From assembly GCF_000281045.1 (NCBI RefSeq), contig NW_008246083.1:570186-634185 (forward strand): a stretch of DNA of 64,000 bases, in the 5' to 3' direction. The notes under the pieces are model-generated. The model did no database searches. It was not told where the DNA came from and was given only the letters and a program-made list of their open reading frames with translations. The translations under genes were made by a program, and so were the position numbers. This stretch comes from Saprolegnia diclina VS20 (lineage: Eukaryota > Oomycota > Saprolegniomycetes > Saprolegniales > Saprolegniaceae). Positions 23,377 to 33,458 of this stretch are shown piece after piece; positions within the stretch are counted from its first letter, which is position 1; every line of letters starts with the position of its first letter.

Positions 23377-23880
23377 GGCAATTCGAGATTGGCCTCATGC
23401 CCGACTGACATAGCAGGACGCTCTCTCATGGGTTGTAGCTGGATTCACAGTTGGTCGACCTTGGACACAAATGATCGTCGAGACAAAAAGAGGACAAGTC
23501 ATCCATTACGCATTCCTAGTCCTCTCTAGTACCGACGTGCGACGAGACGACCCGTCCGTCGCAGTATGCAATCTTGTGGGTGCCGGCACCGACACCAGCG
23601 GTCAATGGCCCAAGCGGTAGACGCCACCGCGTCCGATGGACCCGACAAATCATCATCAGCCTTTCGATGCTTCAGTCGTGCTATGTCCAATTCTGCAACT
23701 GATGGCCCCGTCCCACTCTCTTGGGTTGTGAGAGTCCACTTTCCACTGTGGTGGATATGTACTTCGACTTCACCCATTTCAGATGTACTACTAGCAGTAG
23801 CAGTCAGTGCGCGCACGAGGTTGCGCTTCGTAACCTCGATCCAGTCGAATATCCAGATCTAGTATTCGTTACTAAAGTCC
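23377..23880. other. Intergenic, no gene seen
   Basis: Short unremarkable frames only, between the start of zinc-finger gene 3 and the stop of the helicase-associated-repeat gene. Confidence 0.4.
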
Positions 23881-24885
23881 TTACGCAGGTGGGACGTCAG
23901 TGCGCTTGACATTGAGCGCGTCCAGTGCGGCAATGCGGTCCGGCTGCGTCTGTCGGCGTACGTACGGCATGGCCACGCCGAGCGCCAGCCCCCACGTCTC
24001 TTGCGGCCACTCGGTGTCGCCCACCGGCACCACAAAGCGGTGGGCAATGCGCGAATGGCCATACAGGCGGACGTACGTCGTCAGGGCGGCGAGCTTGAGG
24101 CGCCATGCCGATGCTCGCGGGTCCCACTCAAAGTCCGTGTGCGCCAATGTGGCCTTGTCCTTGTCGCTGGCTTCGTGCTTGCGCGAGCGCATGTAGCCGA
24201 CATGCTGTCCGAGCTTGAGACCGTGCATGGCGGTCGGCCACGCATCATCTTGCGGCACGACATAGTCCTTGTCGATGGCCGTGTGACCATGCAGGGCGTA
24301 ATAGTGGACGACGGCGTCGACCTTGAGGCGCCACGCGTGCTCGGGGTGGTCCCACACAAAGCCCATCGCATCAAGATCGTCGCGCCGGTCGGCCGACATG
24401 GACCGTCGTCGAAGATTGTCGACGGCGTACCCGAGCTGCAGGCCCCATACGTCTCGCGGATACGGCGCGCTGTGCGGAATCACATACAGGCTCGGCACAA
24501 GAAGATGACCATGCAGCGCCTTGAAGGTGTCAAGCGCCGCCAGCGTCAGCAGCCACCGATGCGCCCACGGGTTCCAGACGAAGCGAATGTCGTCCATGGT
24601 CGCAACAATGTCAAGCGCCAAATGGTTGCGCCGGTACGCCATGCGGAAGTGGCTAAAGTAGAGCTCGCGACCGCGGGCTTCGGCCGGCCACGGCGCTTCG
24701 TTGGGCACGAGGAAGACGCCGCGCGGGGGGCAGGTGTAGTCGGAGGTTGCGGCTGTGAGTTCGTGCAGCGCATGGGCTACGTTGGCGTACTGCTCTTGCG
24801 TTGCCAGCGACATCTTGTACGACATGGCGCTCGAGGCGAAGCTCGCCGTCGCGGGTCGGCGCACCAGCCGCAGCGTCCGAAGCAT
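23881..24885 (-). CDS. Helicase-associated-domain repeat protein, mitochondrial-type
   Basis: A 334-residue single-exon protein. Residues 1-20 (MLRTLRLVRRPATASFASSA) are basic, without acids and Ser/Ala-rich, as in a mitochondrial presequence. The body has about four copies of the helicase-associated (HA) domain: W-x2-xL-x3-Y-x3-HGH-x2-(I/V)-x2-x(F/Y)VVP, then WP-x3-(W/H)GL-x-LG, then R-x7-R with a following L-x2-xGF-x-W. Examples are FKALHGHLLVPSLYVIP, YYALHGHTAIDKDYVVP and YVRLYGHSRIAHRFVVP. In bacteria this domain sits at the end of some superfamily 2 helicases. Here no helicase motor is present, which matches a class of free-standing HA-repeat proteins common in heterokonts. The function is unknown; nucleic-acid binding in mitochondria is inference from the domain and leader. 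Confidence 0.82.
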   Translation of the reverse strand: MLRTLRLVRRPATASFASSAMSYKMSLATQEQYANVAHALHELTAATSDYTCPPRGVFLVPNEAPWPAEARGRELYFSHFRMAYRRNHLALDIVATMDDIRFVWNPWAHRWLLTLAALDTFKALHGHLLVPSLYVIPHSAPYPRDVWGLQLGYAVDNLRRRSMSADRRDDLDAMGFVWDHPEHAWRLKVDAVVHYYALHGHTAIDKDYVVPQDDAWPTAMHGLKLGQHVGYMRSRKHEASDKDKATLAHTDFEWDPRASAWRLKLAALTTYVRLYGHSRIAHRFVVPVGDTEWPQETWGLALGVAMPYVRRQTQPDRIAALDALNVKRTDVPPA

Positions 24886-25105
24886 GGTCGAAGAGGAATT
24901 CCACGGCTGGCTCCAGCATCATCCGGATAACGCGGTCGTCCGGATGATCGGCCAGCGAGTACGTGGCACGACAGGAGCGAGGTATCACAGTACTAGTACT
25001 AGTACATGCTGTGACTGGTCAGCACCAGATACATAGGATAGAAAAGGCCCCAAAGGCCCGGTAGCCAACGATGGTGCAGATCTAACAATTGTCCACTACG
25101 CTTAA

Positions 25106-27152
25106 CTAGAGCTTCTCCTTGAAGGCGTCAAACGCTTGGTTGACGACGGTAAACACGTCTCTCGCCGCGACTTGCTGCGCGATGCTGCCGTTGTTGCGCA
25201 GCTTGTCGGGGTGAATGACTCGGATGACGAAGCGGTACGCCTTCTTGGCGCTATCGCCGCCGTCAATCTCGGGCGCCGTAATTGCACCCAGTGCGTCCAG
25301 ACCGAGACCGTTGAGCACATTGAGCTGGTTGAGCGTCGAGAGGAGCACAGTGAGGGACTTGCCCCGTGCCCACGCATTGATCGTCGCGTGGATATCGCGC
25401 TTGATGCGGTCCGTCTCCTCGGCTTGCTCTCGCTTCAATCGCTCTGCGTCCATATTGAGTGAGTTCCCAAGCGACACCCGACGTTTCCTACCGGCTTCGT
25501 GGAGTTCCTGGAGGCGTGCTTGCTGTCGACGATAGAGCTCGACGTCGGCGTCGGACGGTTCGGGCGGCAACGGAGGCGACACGACCACCTAGTACACGAT
25601 GACGCCTTGGGTCAAGCGACATCGACAAATGTACCGGCGGTGTTGGGTCGACAGGCTCACGCACCGGCACAGGTGGGGGTGGTGGCACGACGCCAGCACT
25701 CGGTGCCGGTGGGCTCGCTGGCACCACGGTCGGCGTCGGGACGGCGCCTGCAGGTTTTTGCAAATGCTTCATGCTGGAGGGTCGTTGGCGCGAGATCTAT
25801 ACCATGGCATCAAAGGGCGATCGATGATGATGGGACATCGTTGGCATACGCGCGTAAACTGGGCGCCCGTCACCGACGGCTTCTTCTGCTTGCGCTTCTT
25901 CTTGCTTTCCTTGGCTTCCTGCGCGAGCTGGGCCCATTCTTGCTCGTACACCTCTTGCCATCGGTTCTTCTCCTATGTCGTCCGCGTCAACAGCGACCGT
26001 CGATGATGCTGTTTGGACCTGGGCCTCGAGCGCTTCCTTCTCCCGCTTCTGCGCTTCCTTCTTGGCGCGCTTCTCCATGTACATGTTCATGCGCGACACG
26101 GTCGGCGGCACCTTGGGCTCGTGGGCGCTCGGTGGCTTGGACTCGGTGTGGCTACGTCGATCACCGGTCGTCGCTGTGTCTTCCCGATCATCCTCGTCGT
26201 CCTCGTCATTGTCCAGAGCGTCGTCTTCCGCGTCATCGGTCGAGTGCATCTCGACCACAGGCGGTGACGGGCGAGCCTCTCGTGGCAAGGGCGGAGGCAT
26301 GGGCACGGGTCCTTTGTCACTGTCACTCGCGTCATCGACTTCGTCGTCATCGTCGTCACTGCTGCCAAGGAGGCTGTCGCTGGATTCGTCGTCGTCGTCT
26401 TCCGACTGGACGTGCACCGTGAACATCTGTGGTCGCGTGGTCGTGACAGGCGTCGGGGCGACAACCTCTTCCTTGGGCTTGGCCTTGGACCAGAGTTTGC
26501 CGAGCAGTGAGGATGCGGACGCCGACTTGGTCGTTGGCGAGATGGGTAGAGGCGTAAAGTGGGCTTTTGATTTCCATTCCTCGATCTGACGCAAGAGCGA
26601 CGCCCGCTCGAGAAGCCACGTCTGCTCGTCGCGCCCGCGAAGGGCGTTTTCTTCGAGCACCTGCGCCGTCAGCGTTGCGACCTGAGCCTGGAGCGACTGG
26701 ACGAGGTCTTTGGCGTTCTGGAGCTGTCGATTCCGTTTCTCGATCTTGGCGTTGGCACTGCCGAGCTGCAAGCTGAGCTGCGCGACATCGGCCTTGAAGG
26801 CGTTGGCGAGCGTCGTCGCTTCCAGCACCTGCGCCTGCAACGTCTCGAGATGCGCCTTCTTGCGGAGCTGTCGCTCCTTGATCGACTGCTGCAGCTGCTC
26901 CAGGGGCAACCCATCGTGGTCGTTCTCGTCGTCGTGGTCGTCGAAGAGACCTTTGCGGCTGTCGCTGCCACCTTTGCTGTCGCGGCCCTTGTCGTTGCGC
27001 GTGAGGCCACGCTCGGCGTCCTCGTCCGAGCTGTCGAAGAGGCTGTTGCGGTTGCTCTTCCGGCGGCGCGACGACGTGCTCTCTACGCCAAGTCGCATGA
27101 GCCATCGTCATCGCCGGCCGATGCCACGAGGTAGCGTACTCGTCGGGTCCAT
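25106..27152 (-). CDS. Auxilin-like J-domain protein, coiled-coil and acidic
   Basis: Exons joined over introns 26018-25973, 25849-25797 and 25634-25589 give about 614 residues. The C-terminal ~120 residues match an auxilin/GAK-type J domain: WARGKSLTVLLSTLNQL, a helix pair, the HPD tripeptide in VIHPDKLRN, and VFTVVNQAFDAF. Family members recruit Hsc70 to uncoat clathrin vesicles. Upstream lie a serine/acid-rich head, a long coiled coil (residues ~65-170), very acidic runs and a proline-rich linker (PPPPPVPVRE) that could bind SH3-like or clathrin-adaptor partners. I prefer a 13-base first exon at 27152-27140 with intron 27139-27083 (gtacgc to gtag), giving MDPTKSTSSRRR. The alternative is an unspliced start at the ATG at 27098, giving 615 residues. 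I see no PTEN-like or kinase part, so it is a short auxilin form. Confidence 0.78.
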
Positions 27153-27395
27153 CGTCGTGCGCCGGCCCTCGCGTCAATGATCCCGTATCTCGGACTGCAC
27201 AATCGGGCGCTGGAATCGGGGATGTCCGAATTTCAATTTAATTCGTAGTCCAATGTACACTAATGTTCATTATGAAATATTAATAACACAGTATCGCTAG
27301 GCGTTCTGAACACACTCAACTTTTACCGAAAATACAAGAATCGTTGCATAGTATTTTATAGCAGAGTACGGTGCGATTAGACATTACTCAGAGTG

Positions 27396-28163
27396 ATGAT
27401 CGTACTTGCAGGAACTGGTCCTTATTGGAGCCCTCGTTTCAGGACCCCAGCCTGGTTTTCATTTCTAGCGATGGCACCGCGCTGTCTTGTGCACCGGCTC
27501 GGCGTGGTCGGGTACCGCCAAGCCTGGGCATGGCAGCAGCAGCTGCTCAAGGAGCGCTTCCGCGCAGCCGAGGCGCCGATGGACGTCTGTCTCATGCTTC
27601 AGCACCCGCCCGTGTATACGCTCGGGCGCGGCGCGTCGCTCGCCAACGTCAAGTTTGACCCGGCCAAGGAGACAGCGTTTGAGCTCATCAAGGTCGACCG
27701 CGGAGGCGAGGTCACGCACCACGCGCCGGGCCAGCTCGTGGTCTATCCGATCTTCAACCTGACGCGCGACCCGTTCAAGAAGGATTTGCACTGGTACCTC
27801 CGGCAGGTCGAAGAGGTGGTCATTGAGACGCTGGGCGCCTTTGACATAGCGGGCGAGCGCGTCGATGGCCTCACGGGCGTGTGGGTGCCCGACGCGCGCC
27901 ACGCCTTTCCGAAGAGCAAGATCGCGGCCGTCGGTACGCATGCGAGCAAGTGGATCACGATGCATGGCTTCGCGCTCAACGTGACGACGGACCTCGCCGG
28001 CTTTGAGCGCATCGTGCCCTGTGGCCTCGAGGACAAGGCGGTCTCTAGCATCCAAGAGTTCCATCCGACTGTTCGCATGGTCGACGTCGAAGACGCCGTC
28101 CTCGCGGCCATGCAGCGCGTCTTCCAGATCGAGCTCGAGACGTCGACGGCGGCGCCATACTAG
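27396..28163 (+). CDS. lipB: Octanoyl-[ACP]:protein octanoyltransferase (LipB/LIPT2)
   Basis: The enzyme moves an octanoyl group from acyl carrier protein to lipoyl domains, the first committed step of lipoate assembly, normally in mitochondria. The single-exon frame holds the family blocks in order: LMLQHPPVYTLGRGA, the RGGEVTHHAPGQLVVYP substrate loop, SKIAAVGTHASKWITMHG with the catalytic lysine, and FERIVPCGLEDKAVSS with the catalytic cysteine. From the ATG at 27396 it is 255 residues, with a 25-residue leader containing Arg but no acids that could serve as an import signal. The internal ATG at 27471 would give 230 residues without a leader. No LipA gene is nearby. Complete and apparently functional. 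Confidence 0.93.
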   Translation: MIVLAGTGPYWSPRFRTPAWFSFLAMAPRCLVHRLGVVGYRQAWAWQQQLLKERFRAAEAPMDVCLMLQHPPVYTLGRGASLANVKFDPAKETAFELIKVDRGGEVTHHAPGQLVVYPIFNLTRDPFKKDLHWYLRQVEEVVIETLGAFDIAGERVDGLTGVWVPDARHAFPKSKIAAVGTHASKWITMHGFALNVTTDLAGFERIVPCGLEDKAVSSIQEFHPTVRMVDVEDAVLAAMQRVFQIELETSTAAPY

Positions 28164-28782
28164 GCCACCTTTTCCACCACTCGCATCGCGCCCTGCCCCA
28201 TAGACGAATTGGATTGGTGATAATAGAGAACATTTCCACCAATCGGAGAGCTATGACACGTCCGCGCGAAGACAAGGCCGCGATCGACAGCGGAGGACGA
28301 CGTGCATTTTTCAGCCGCCACGATGACGTCATGCCATTCACTCTACGCACTATGGACCGTCCTCTTAGTATCTTGCTCCCGCGAGCTGCTGCCCCGCGAC
28401 GAGGTACTGTAAGGTAAAATGTGACCCTCGAGGAATGACGCTATTGGCGGTTTAAACTACGTGCTATGGTTACGATGCTAGTCATCACTACGTTTTTCAA
28501 TCGGCCTCGTCTTCGTACAGGAGCAGACAACTGAGAACGAGCTCCAAGAAATAGCCAAGGACTCGGTCCAAGAGCACATGCACATACCTTCAAGATTCTT
28601 GTGCAAGATCGCTACGTGTGTTGGTCGGTCTTGCGATTGGTTGAAATGAATGGATGCGCGGCATATGATTGGACAAAATCAATGCAATCAGGCACGTGAT
28701 TGGCAGTTGCGAGACAGGCGGGTTTGTGAGCCGCCACGAACAGTGCCATTCCCGATTTGCCAGTCCCCTCCAACGACAAACC
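28164..28782. other. Intergenic with several reverse CCAAT boxes
   Basis: No gene seen. ATTGG or GATTGG occurs repeatedly (near 28209, 28634, 28671 and 28698), upstream of the first RING-CH gene. This could be promoter sequence, but the motif is short and the density is only suggestive. Confidence 0.35.
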
Positions 28783-29409
28783 ATGACGAAGGACGCCGTG
28801 TGCTACATGTGCTGGAGCTCGACGTCGCCGTCCGAGCTCATCGCCCCGTGCGCGTGCACAAGCTACGTCCACCGCGACTGCCTCGAGCGATGGCGCGCCA
28901 CGTCGTCGACTGCCGACGCCCCGACGCACTGCCCCACATGCCGCATGCGCTATGTGCTCGACGGCCCGCCAGCGCTACTTCTATGGGTCCTCGGCCATGG
29001 CCGCCTTTACATTGCAGTGGCTGTCCTGCTCGTCTTGGGCCTTCAGGCGCTGCTTCTGTGGCAGCTCGACGTGTACGCCGGGCATCCCCTTGCCGCAGAC
29101 GCCAGTGGCGCCAAAGCGACGCTCGTGTACGTTGGCGCCAGTGCGGGCTTGCTGCTCGTTCTCTGCGGTGCGATCTTGGTCCGCGCAGCTCAATCGCACT
29201 TGATCTGGGAGCGTCATCCGGACCAGTCGCTCCTCGACGCACTTTTGCAGCACGTCATTTTGCTCGTTCTGGTCGTGGGTGGCGTCGGGTGCTTTCTCAT
29301 CTACCTCGTGGGCTCGGGCCAAGTCGACATCCTCGCACCACTCAAAGCGCGCGTGCTCGCCCACTGCGACCAACGCATTCGCAACCTGCGACCGCTTCGA
29401 TACAACTAA
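28783..29409 (+). CDS. RING-CH (MARCH-like) membrane protein A
   Basis: A 208-residue single-exon gene from the ATG at 28783. Residues 7-53 form a RING-CH finger (C4HC3): CYMCW, then APCACTSYVHRDCLERW, ending THCPTC. That is the RINGv pattern of membrane-associated E3 ubiquitin ligases such as MARCH proteins. Hydrophobic segments near 65-93, 112-133 and 155-178 predict about three membrane spans, with the finger on the cytosolic side. Family members ubiquitinate membrane proteins to control their turnover. It is the first of four such genes in under 5 kb, and its closest look-alike by layout is protein B downstream on the same strand. The substrate is unknown. Confidence 0.88.
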   Translation: MTKDAVCYMCWSSTSPSELIAPCACTSYVHRDCLERWRATSSTADAPTHCPTCRMRYVLDGPPALLLWVLGHGRLYIAVAVLLVLGLQALLLWQLDVYAGHPLAADASGAKATLVYVGASAGLLLVLCGAILVRAAQSHLIWERHPDQSLLDALLQHVILLVLVVGGVGCFLIYLVGSGQVDILAPLKARVLAHCDQRIRNLRPLRYN

Positions 29410-30293
29410 ATGCACCAGACTACTATTTAGCGCAAATTATCTCTCCAAATGCAAATTTCCTCATCCTACCACCATCGGCGGACTCTACATACTGCGTGCA
29501 GCTCTGCGTGCAGCTAGGTAACTGCATGCAACCACGAAAGATGCGTCAACCATGAACAGTGTGACAAGCTGCGTCAAAGCGTCGATTGGGAGCTGGTTGG
29601 TCTAGAGTATCGGGTTCAATGCCATCGCTTCGGACGCATCCCGCTGTGTGCAAACCTATGTGGTATTACATCGAGAGCTGTCGACACAGCCAATGCGAAG
29701 GCGCAAGGGCCATCGTCGACTCTACCTCCGCGGCCCCAGAGCCACCTCCTGTCTCGTGTGAGCAGCCGCGCAAACAGGCCTGCATGCCCCTGTAGCGAGC
29801 AACGGTCTTCACCATGCAAAGAGAAGAAACTCGCAGCGTCCTTGCTCCCATTCTGTGGTTCACGTCACCTCAATGTGGACACTCGAAGGCGAATAGGTAG
29901 ACCTTTGCACGAATACTCGTGCGACCGGTCGGCGCTCCTCACATTCTTGATGCAGTTGTCAAGCCTGCATTGTAGGCTTGACAACTGCATCAAAAAATAT
30001 GAGCGCCATCAACCTCTGGCATTCCATATCCTCTATCAAAACGTAGCGAAATATTTCTTTGGATACAGTAAACGATACACTTAACACTGTCATATTGAAT
30101 ACATCTATTAAATACATCCTTTTACCCGGTATTAAATGAGGTGCCCAACGTGAACATGGCCAACTCGACCAGTGTACAGGCGTCGTGACATGCACAAAAT
30201 TCGCAACGTGGCTTTGTGTACGGTCGTCAACGTCACCGATTGTAACAGGAACTGGAATCGCGATAGCTCAAAAATCAATTCGCGCTTGACCTT
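29410..30293. other. Intergenic between RING-CH genes A and B
   Basis: No supported gene. The notable content is the hairpin at 29947-29993, listed separately, followed by an AT-rich tract at 30040-30130. Confidence 0.45.
29947..29993. repeat. Perfect 20-bp inverted repeat with 7-base loop
   Basis: The left arm ttgatgcagttgtcaagcct (29947-29966) and its exact reverse complement (29974-29993) flank the loop gcattgt. Six A's follow at 29992-29997, overlapping the arm's last two bases. The gap between genes is otherwise featureless. It could fold as an RNA hairpin or be the scar of a fold-back insertion. Confidence 0.9.
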
Positions 30294-30863
30294 ATGCCCG
30301 ACGAGCCGACGTGCTACATGTGCTGGGAGTCCGCCGACCTCATGGCGTCGCCGTGCGCATGTACAACGCATGTTCACCGCGCGTGTCTTGCCCAGTGGCA
30401 GCTCACATCGTCCCGCCATGACGCCACGACGCACTGCCCCACATGCAGGACTCCATTCCATACCACGCGCTTTGAGCGCGTCATCCTTCGCCCGGCCATC
30501 GCCTCTCTTCAGTCGATCACATGCGTCTCGATCAGCGCAGTAGCCTTTACGACGATCGCTGGTGTCGCGCTCGTTGCTGCTCAAATGGACGCGTGTGTCG
30601 GTGCTCGGCTCGCGACTGCAGTGTTTGGGACGCCCGTCAAGGGCTTCCGCGCCGCGTTCTTGTACGTGGCGTGCAGTCTCAGTCTCGTGGCCGCGCTCAT
30701 TGGCTATATCTTGGTGTCGCTGCTTCCGGCGACGCTGTTGTGGCATAGCACAGTCACCCTGGGCGCCGGGAGTGTAACCACTCTCGCGTATGTGGGGTGG
30801 CGCGACCGGCAAGCTTCGATCCAGAAGGCGCCGACTGAGGTCAAGACACCAGCGCGCATCTGA
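30294..30863 (+). CDS. RING-CH (MARCH-like) membrane protein B
   Basis: A single-exon frame of 189 residues; the ATG at 30294 places the first finger cysteine at residue 7, exactly as in protein A. The RING-CH finger reads CYMCW, SPCACTTHVHRACLAQW, THCPTC, with all eight ligands present. Three hydrophobic stretches follow at about 73-95, 117-140 and 142-160, with a basic C-terminus. It is probably a membrane-bound E3 ubiquitin ligase. The shared CYMCW start and the same spacing to the HCPTC end suggest A and B are tandem duplicates that have diverged in their membrane parts. Confidence 0.86.
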   Translation: MPDEPTCYMCWESADLMASPCACTTHVHRACLAQWQLTSSRHDATTHCPTCRTPFHTTRFERVILRPAIASLQSITCVSISAVAFTTIAGVALVAAQMDACVGARLATAVFGTPVKGFRAAFLYVACSLSLVAALIGYILVSLLPATLLWHSTVTLGAGSVTTLAYVGWRDRQASIQKAPTEVKTPARI

Positions 30864-31047
30864 CGAGCCTCTATTTAAGCCTCGTCCAACTACAGTTTGT
30901 ACTTATGTGCGATGACGCGAGATTCGATAGCTGTGACGCGCGTCTGTCAGAAACTCACTGGTTCAGGCTGAGAAGTCGATGCGACGTAGCAAAAAGGCAA
31001 TATGGTATTGGTTGGCGCGGTGAAGATGACAATGACTAGCGAGCCGA

Positions 31048-31896
31048 CTAGACCATTGTAGCGACGTGGCTCGTCGCTGGAATTGGCCGCAGGTTCACCA
31101 CCTGGCGGTAGCGCACTTCGACAGCGCGGACGCGGCGCTGGCCGATGCGGTTCACGGTGCTGCCAAATGCGCCGACGATCGCCATGAGCATCATGTAGAG
31201 ACCGACAAAGATAAAGAGAACGAGGACAAAGACGAGGATGAAGGCCCCGGCGTCACCACCGCAGTCGCCACCACCGCAGTCGCAATCGTAGTACCCCGGG
31301 CAGTAGCAGTTCGTGGCCGGGTCGCGGCAGCCAAGCACACAGAGGCTGATGATGGCAACGGCCCCAATAATGAAGGCCGTGAGGGCAAGGCTGGTGAGGA
31401 AGTACACGAGGAGTCGCGGGCAGCTCTTGAGCCCGACCGTGTCGTAGATCTGGCCGTCCATACCGTTCCAGTTCAAGTGGAACGACTTGGGCGTACCGCG
31501 GTCGATGAGCCAGATGATGCAGCTACCGAGAAAGACGACGCCAAGCACGAAGAGAAAGCGAAGCAGCTGCGCCTTGCGCATCAAGCGCTTGTACTCGGCC
31601 TCTTCGCCCGACTCGAGGAAGGCGAACGCTTCACCGCAGGTACCGCAATGCGTCATGGCATTGGGCATCCGGGACGAGACGCGAAGCGTGTCCAGGCAGT
31701 CACGGTGGATGTACGTGGCGCACGCGCACGGTGCAATGAGCTCGGTCGCCGACCGCTCCGGTCCATTGCCGTCGTCGAGGCAGTAGAAGCAGCAGTACGG
31801 GCTCGATGGCAGCACCGGGATGGCCTCGTCGCTCGCAGGCGCCGACGCGGCGACGGTCACGACGACGGCGTCCGCGGTCTTGGCTGGCAGCTCCAT
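31048..31896 (-). CDS. RING-CH (MARCH-like) membrane protein C
   Basis: Single-exon gene for 282 residues from the ATG at 31896. The frame extends upstream to 32097 but that part has no family features. The finger at residues 35-88 reads CCFYCLDDGNG, IAPCACATYIHRDCLDTLR and THCGTCG. Two membrane spans flank residues ~110-130 and ~160-185, then comes a strikingly cysteine/glycine-rich lumenal-looking loop (CYCPGYYDCDCGGGDCGG), then a long hydrophobic segment FILVFVLVLFIFVGLYM. The C-terminal block (VGLYMMLMAIVGAFG and then R/Y-rich VRYRQVVNLRP) is shared with protein D. Membrane E3 ligase is the inferred role. The Cys-rich loop could bind metal or be disulfide-linked and is not typical of MARCH proteins I know. 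Confidence 0.86.
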   Translation of the reverse strand: MELPAKTADAVVVTVAASAPASDEAIPVLPSSPYCCFYCLDDGNGPERSATELIAPCACATYIHRDCLDTLRVSSRMPNAMTHCGTCGEAFAFLESGEEAEYKRLMRKAQLLRFLFVLGVVFLGSCIIWLIDRGTPKSFHLNWNGMDGQIYDTVGLKSCPRLLVYFLTSLALTAFIIGAVAIISLCVLGCRDPATNCYCPGYYDCDCGGGDCGGDAGAFILVFVLVLFIFVGLYMMLMAIVGAFGSTVNRIGQRRVRAVEVRYRQVVNLRPIPATSHVATMV

Positions 31897-32723
31897 CCTC
31901 ACGGGCGATGGTTGGGATGTTCGAAAATGGCTTTTCCAAAGAACCGTTCTGCGATCCTCGCGTGGGAAACTCGAATTACCACCCAAAAAACACGCGTGTG
32001 AAACGCACAAACTCGTTTTCATTATGCGTGATTTTCGATGTGCACGTGTGCGACGCGTTGCACACGCGAGATATTCACTTTTGGACGTCGACAACACGAC
32101 GAATTCATGAAATTTAGGTTGTCAAATCGGAGGGTTTGTCACTTAGTTTGGTTGCTCAAACTCGCGAAGAGCCATCCGCGCCACTGGTTTGCGAATATCT
32201 TTGTGATAGTTTGGACCATCCCTGCTTGAAGCACGAGCCAACTGGAGGCCGAGCTTGCAACTTCCGACCCTTTTCTGCTGCCGACAGCTGTGTAAGTGCG
32301 AGACAACCAAGCCTACGTCCTCATGCAGTGTACGTTCACTCCAGTGTAAACGCAAGTGCTCTCAACAAAGACGACTCTCGTCAGCACCGCGCTCCTCATC
32401 GATTCGCTCAGCGTTCCTGCTCTTATATTATGCCACGTCATCAATCAGCTCGAAACCGCCCTGCGTGCGATTGCCATTCCCGCCCAATGCGTAAACTAGG
32501 GAGTATTTTGCTCGCTGCGAGTTGTCTGCGAGAAGCCCCCACCATACAAGTCAGAGAGGATGATGAGAGAAACAACAATCACTTTAGTAGATTGCAGTAG
32601 TACTCGTCGCTCTGGCATGGGCGTACAGGCTGTCGATAGGTGTCTTTGAAAAGGTCTTGCAGTCAAAGTGGACGACTTGTCAACCACGTCTTCCGTTCCT
32701 TGAACGTCCTTGGGCGCCTGGCT
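31897..32723. other. Intergenic between RING-CH genes C and D
   Basis: No supported gene; it is AT-richer than the flanking genes. Short frames on both strands lack domains. Confidence 0.4.
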
Positions 32724-33458
32724 CTACGCTAGACTAACGTCGGCGCCGTCGACCACCTCTCGCCGGTCTTGGACGTGACGGTACTGGACTTGGACCTTGT
32801 AGATGCGGCTTGTGGCACCAACGCTAGCTGCCGCGCCAAGCACGCCGGTCAGCGCCATGAGCACCATGTAGAGACCGACGAGGCGCATCGAGCCAATGAC
32901 AAGGACAATCAAACACAGAGCAAAGATCGTGACACCGTGGCGACCGCACCGACGGTTGCACGCGTTGATGCAGCGCTCGATCGTCGGCGAGAGCAGGAGG
33001 CAGCCCAGGAAGAGGCCCATCGCGATCGCCGTAAAGACAAGGCTGATGACAAAATGGGCCACGAAGCGCGGACAGCATATCGACGCGAGCCACTCGTTGA
33101 GCGCGCGATCCTCGTCGGTCCATGCGTTCCGGTACTTTTTGGCCGTGCTCTCCTCGACACAGTAGATCATGACGCACCCGAACGTCACGGCAAGGAGCAC
33201 AGCGAGTACGCGGAGCAGCTGCGCAAGGCGGAGGCGGCGCGTGTACTCGGCCGCTTCAGCAGGCAATTCGTACAAATCGTACGCGTCGCCACAGGCCTTG
33301 CAGTGCGTCACTGCGGACGCGTTGAGGACGCGACGCGCGGCCAAGCAGTCGCGGTGGACGTACGACGCGCAGCTGCAGGGCGCAATGAGGTCGGTCGTCG
33401 AACGTCGGTAGCAGCGCAGGCACTCGAGCGGAAGCGACGTCCTAGTCATCGTCTCCAT
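32724..33458 (-). CDS. RING-CH (MARCH-like) membrane protein D
   Basis: A 244-residue single-exon gene. The ATG at 33458 is the first in frame; the frame upstream opens only with a GTG. The finger reads CLRCYRRSTTDLIAPCSC, VHRDCLAARR and THCKACG, with a shorter spacing after the first pair than in C. Three to four membrane segments follow (LLRVLAVLLAVTFGCVMIY, FVAHFV to FLGCLLL, TIFALCLIVLVIGS, VGLYMVLMALTGVLG). The last one and the Y-R-rich end (VQVQYRHVQDRR) align with protein C, so C and D form a second tandem pair on the minus strand. Likely a membrane E3 ubiquitin ligase. D lacks the Cys/Gly-rich loop of C but keeps a short CNRRCGRHG in the same place. Confidence 0.86.
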   Translation of the reverse strand: METMTRTSLPLECLRCYRRSTTDLIAPCSCASYVHRDCLAARRVLNASAVTHCKACGDAYDLYELPAEAAEYTRRLRLAQLLRVLAVLLAVTFGCVMIYCVEESTAKKYRNAWTDEDRALNEWLASICCPRFVAHFVISLVFTAIAMGLFLGCLLLSPTIERCINACNRRCGRHGVTIFALCLIVLVIGSMRLVGLYMVLMALTGVLGAAASVGATSRIYKVQVQYRHVQDRREVVDGADVSLA

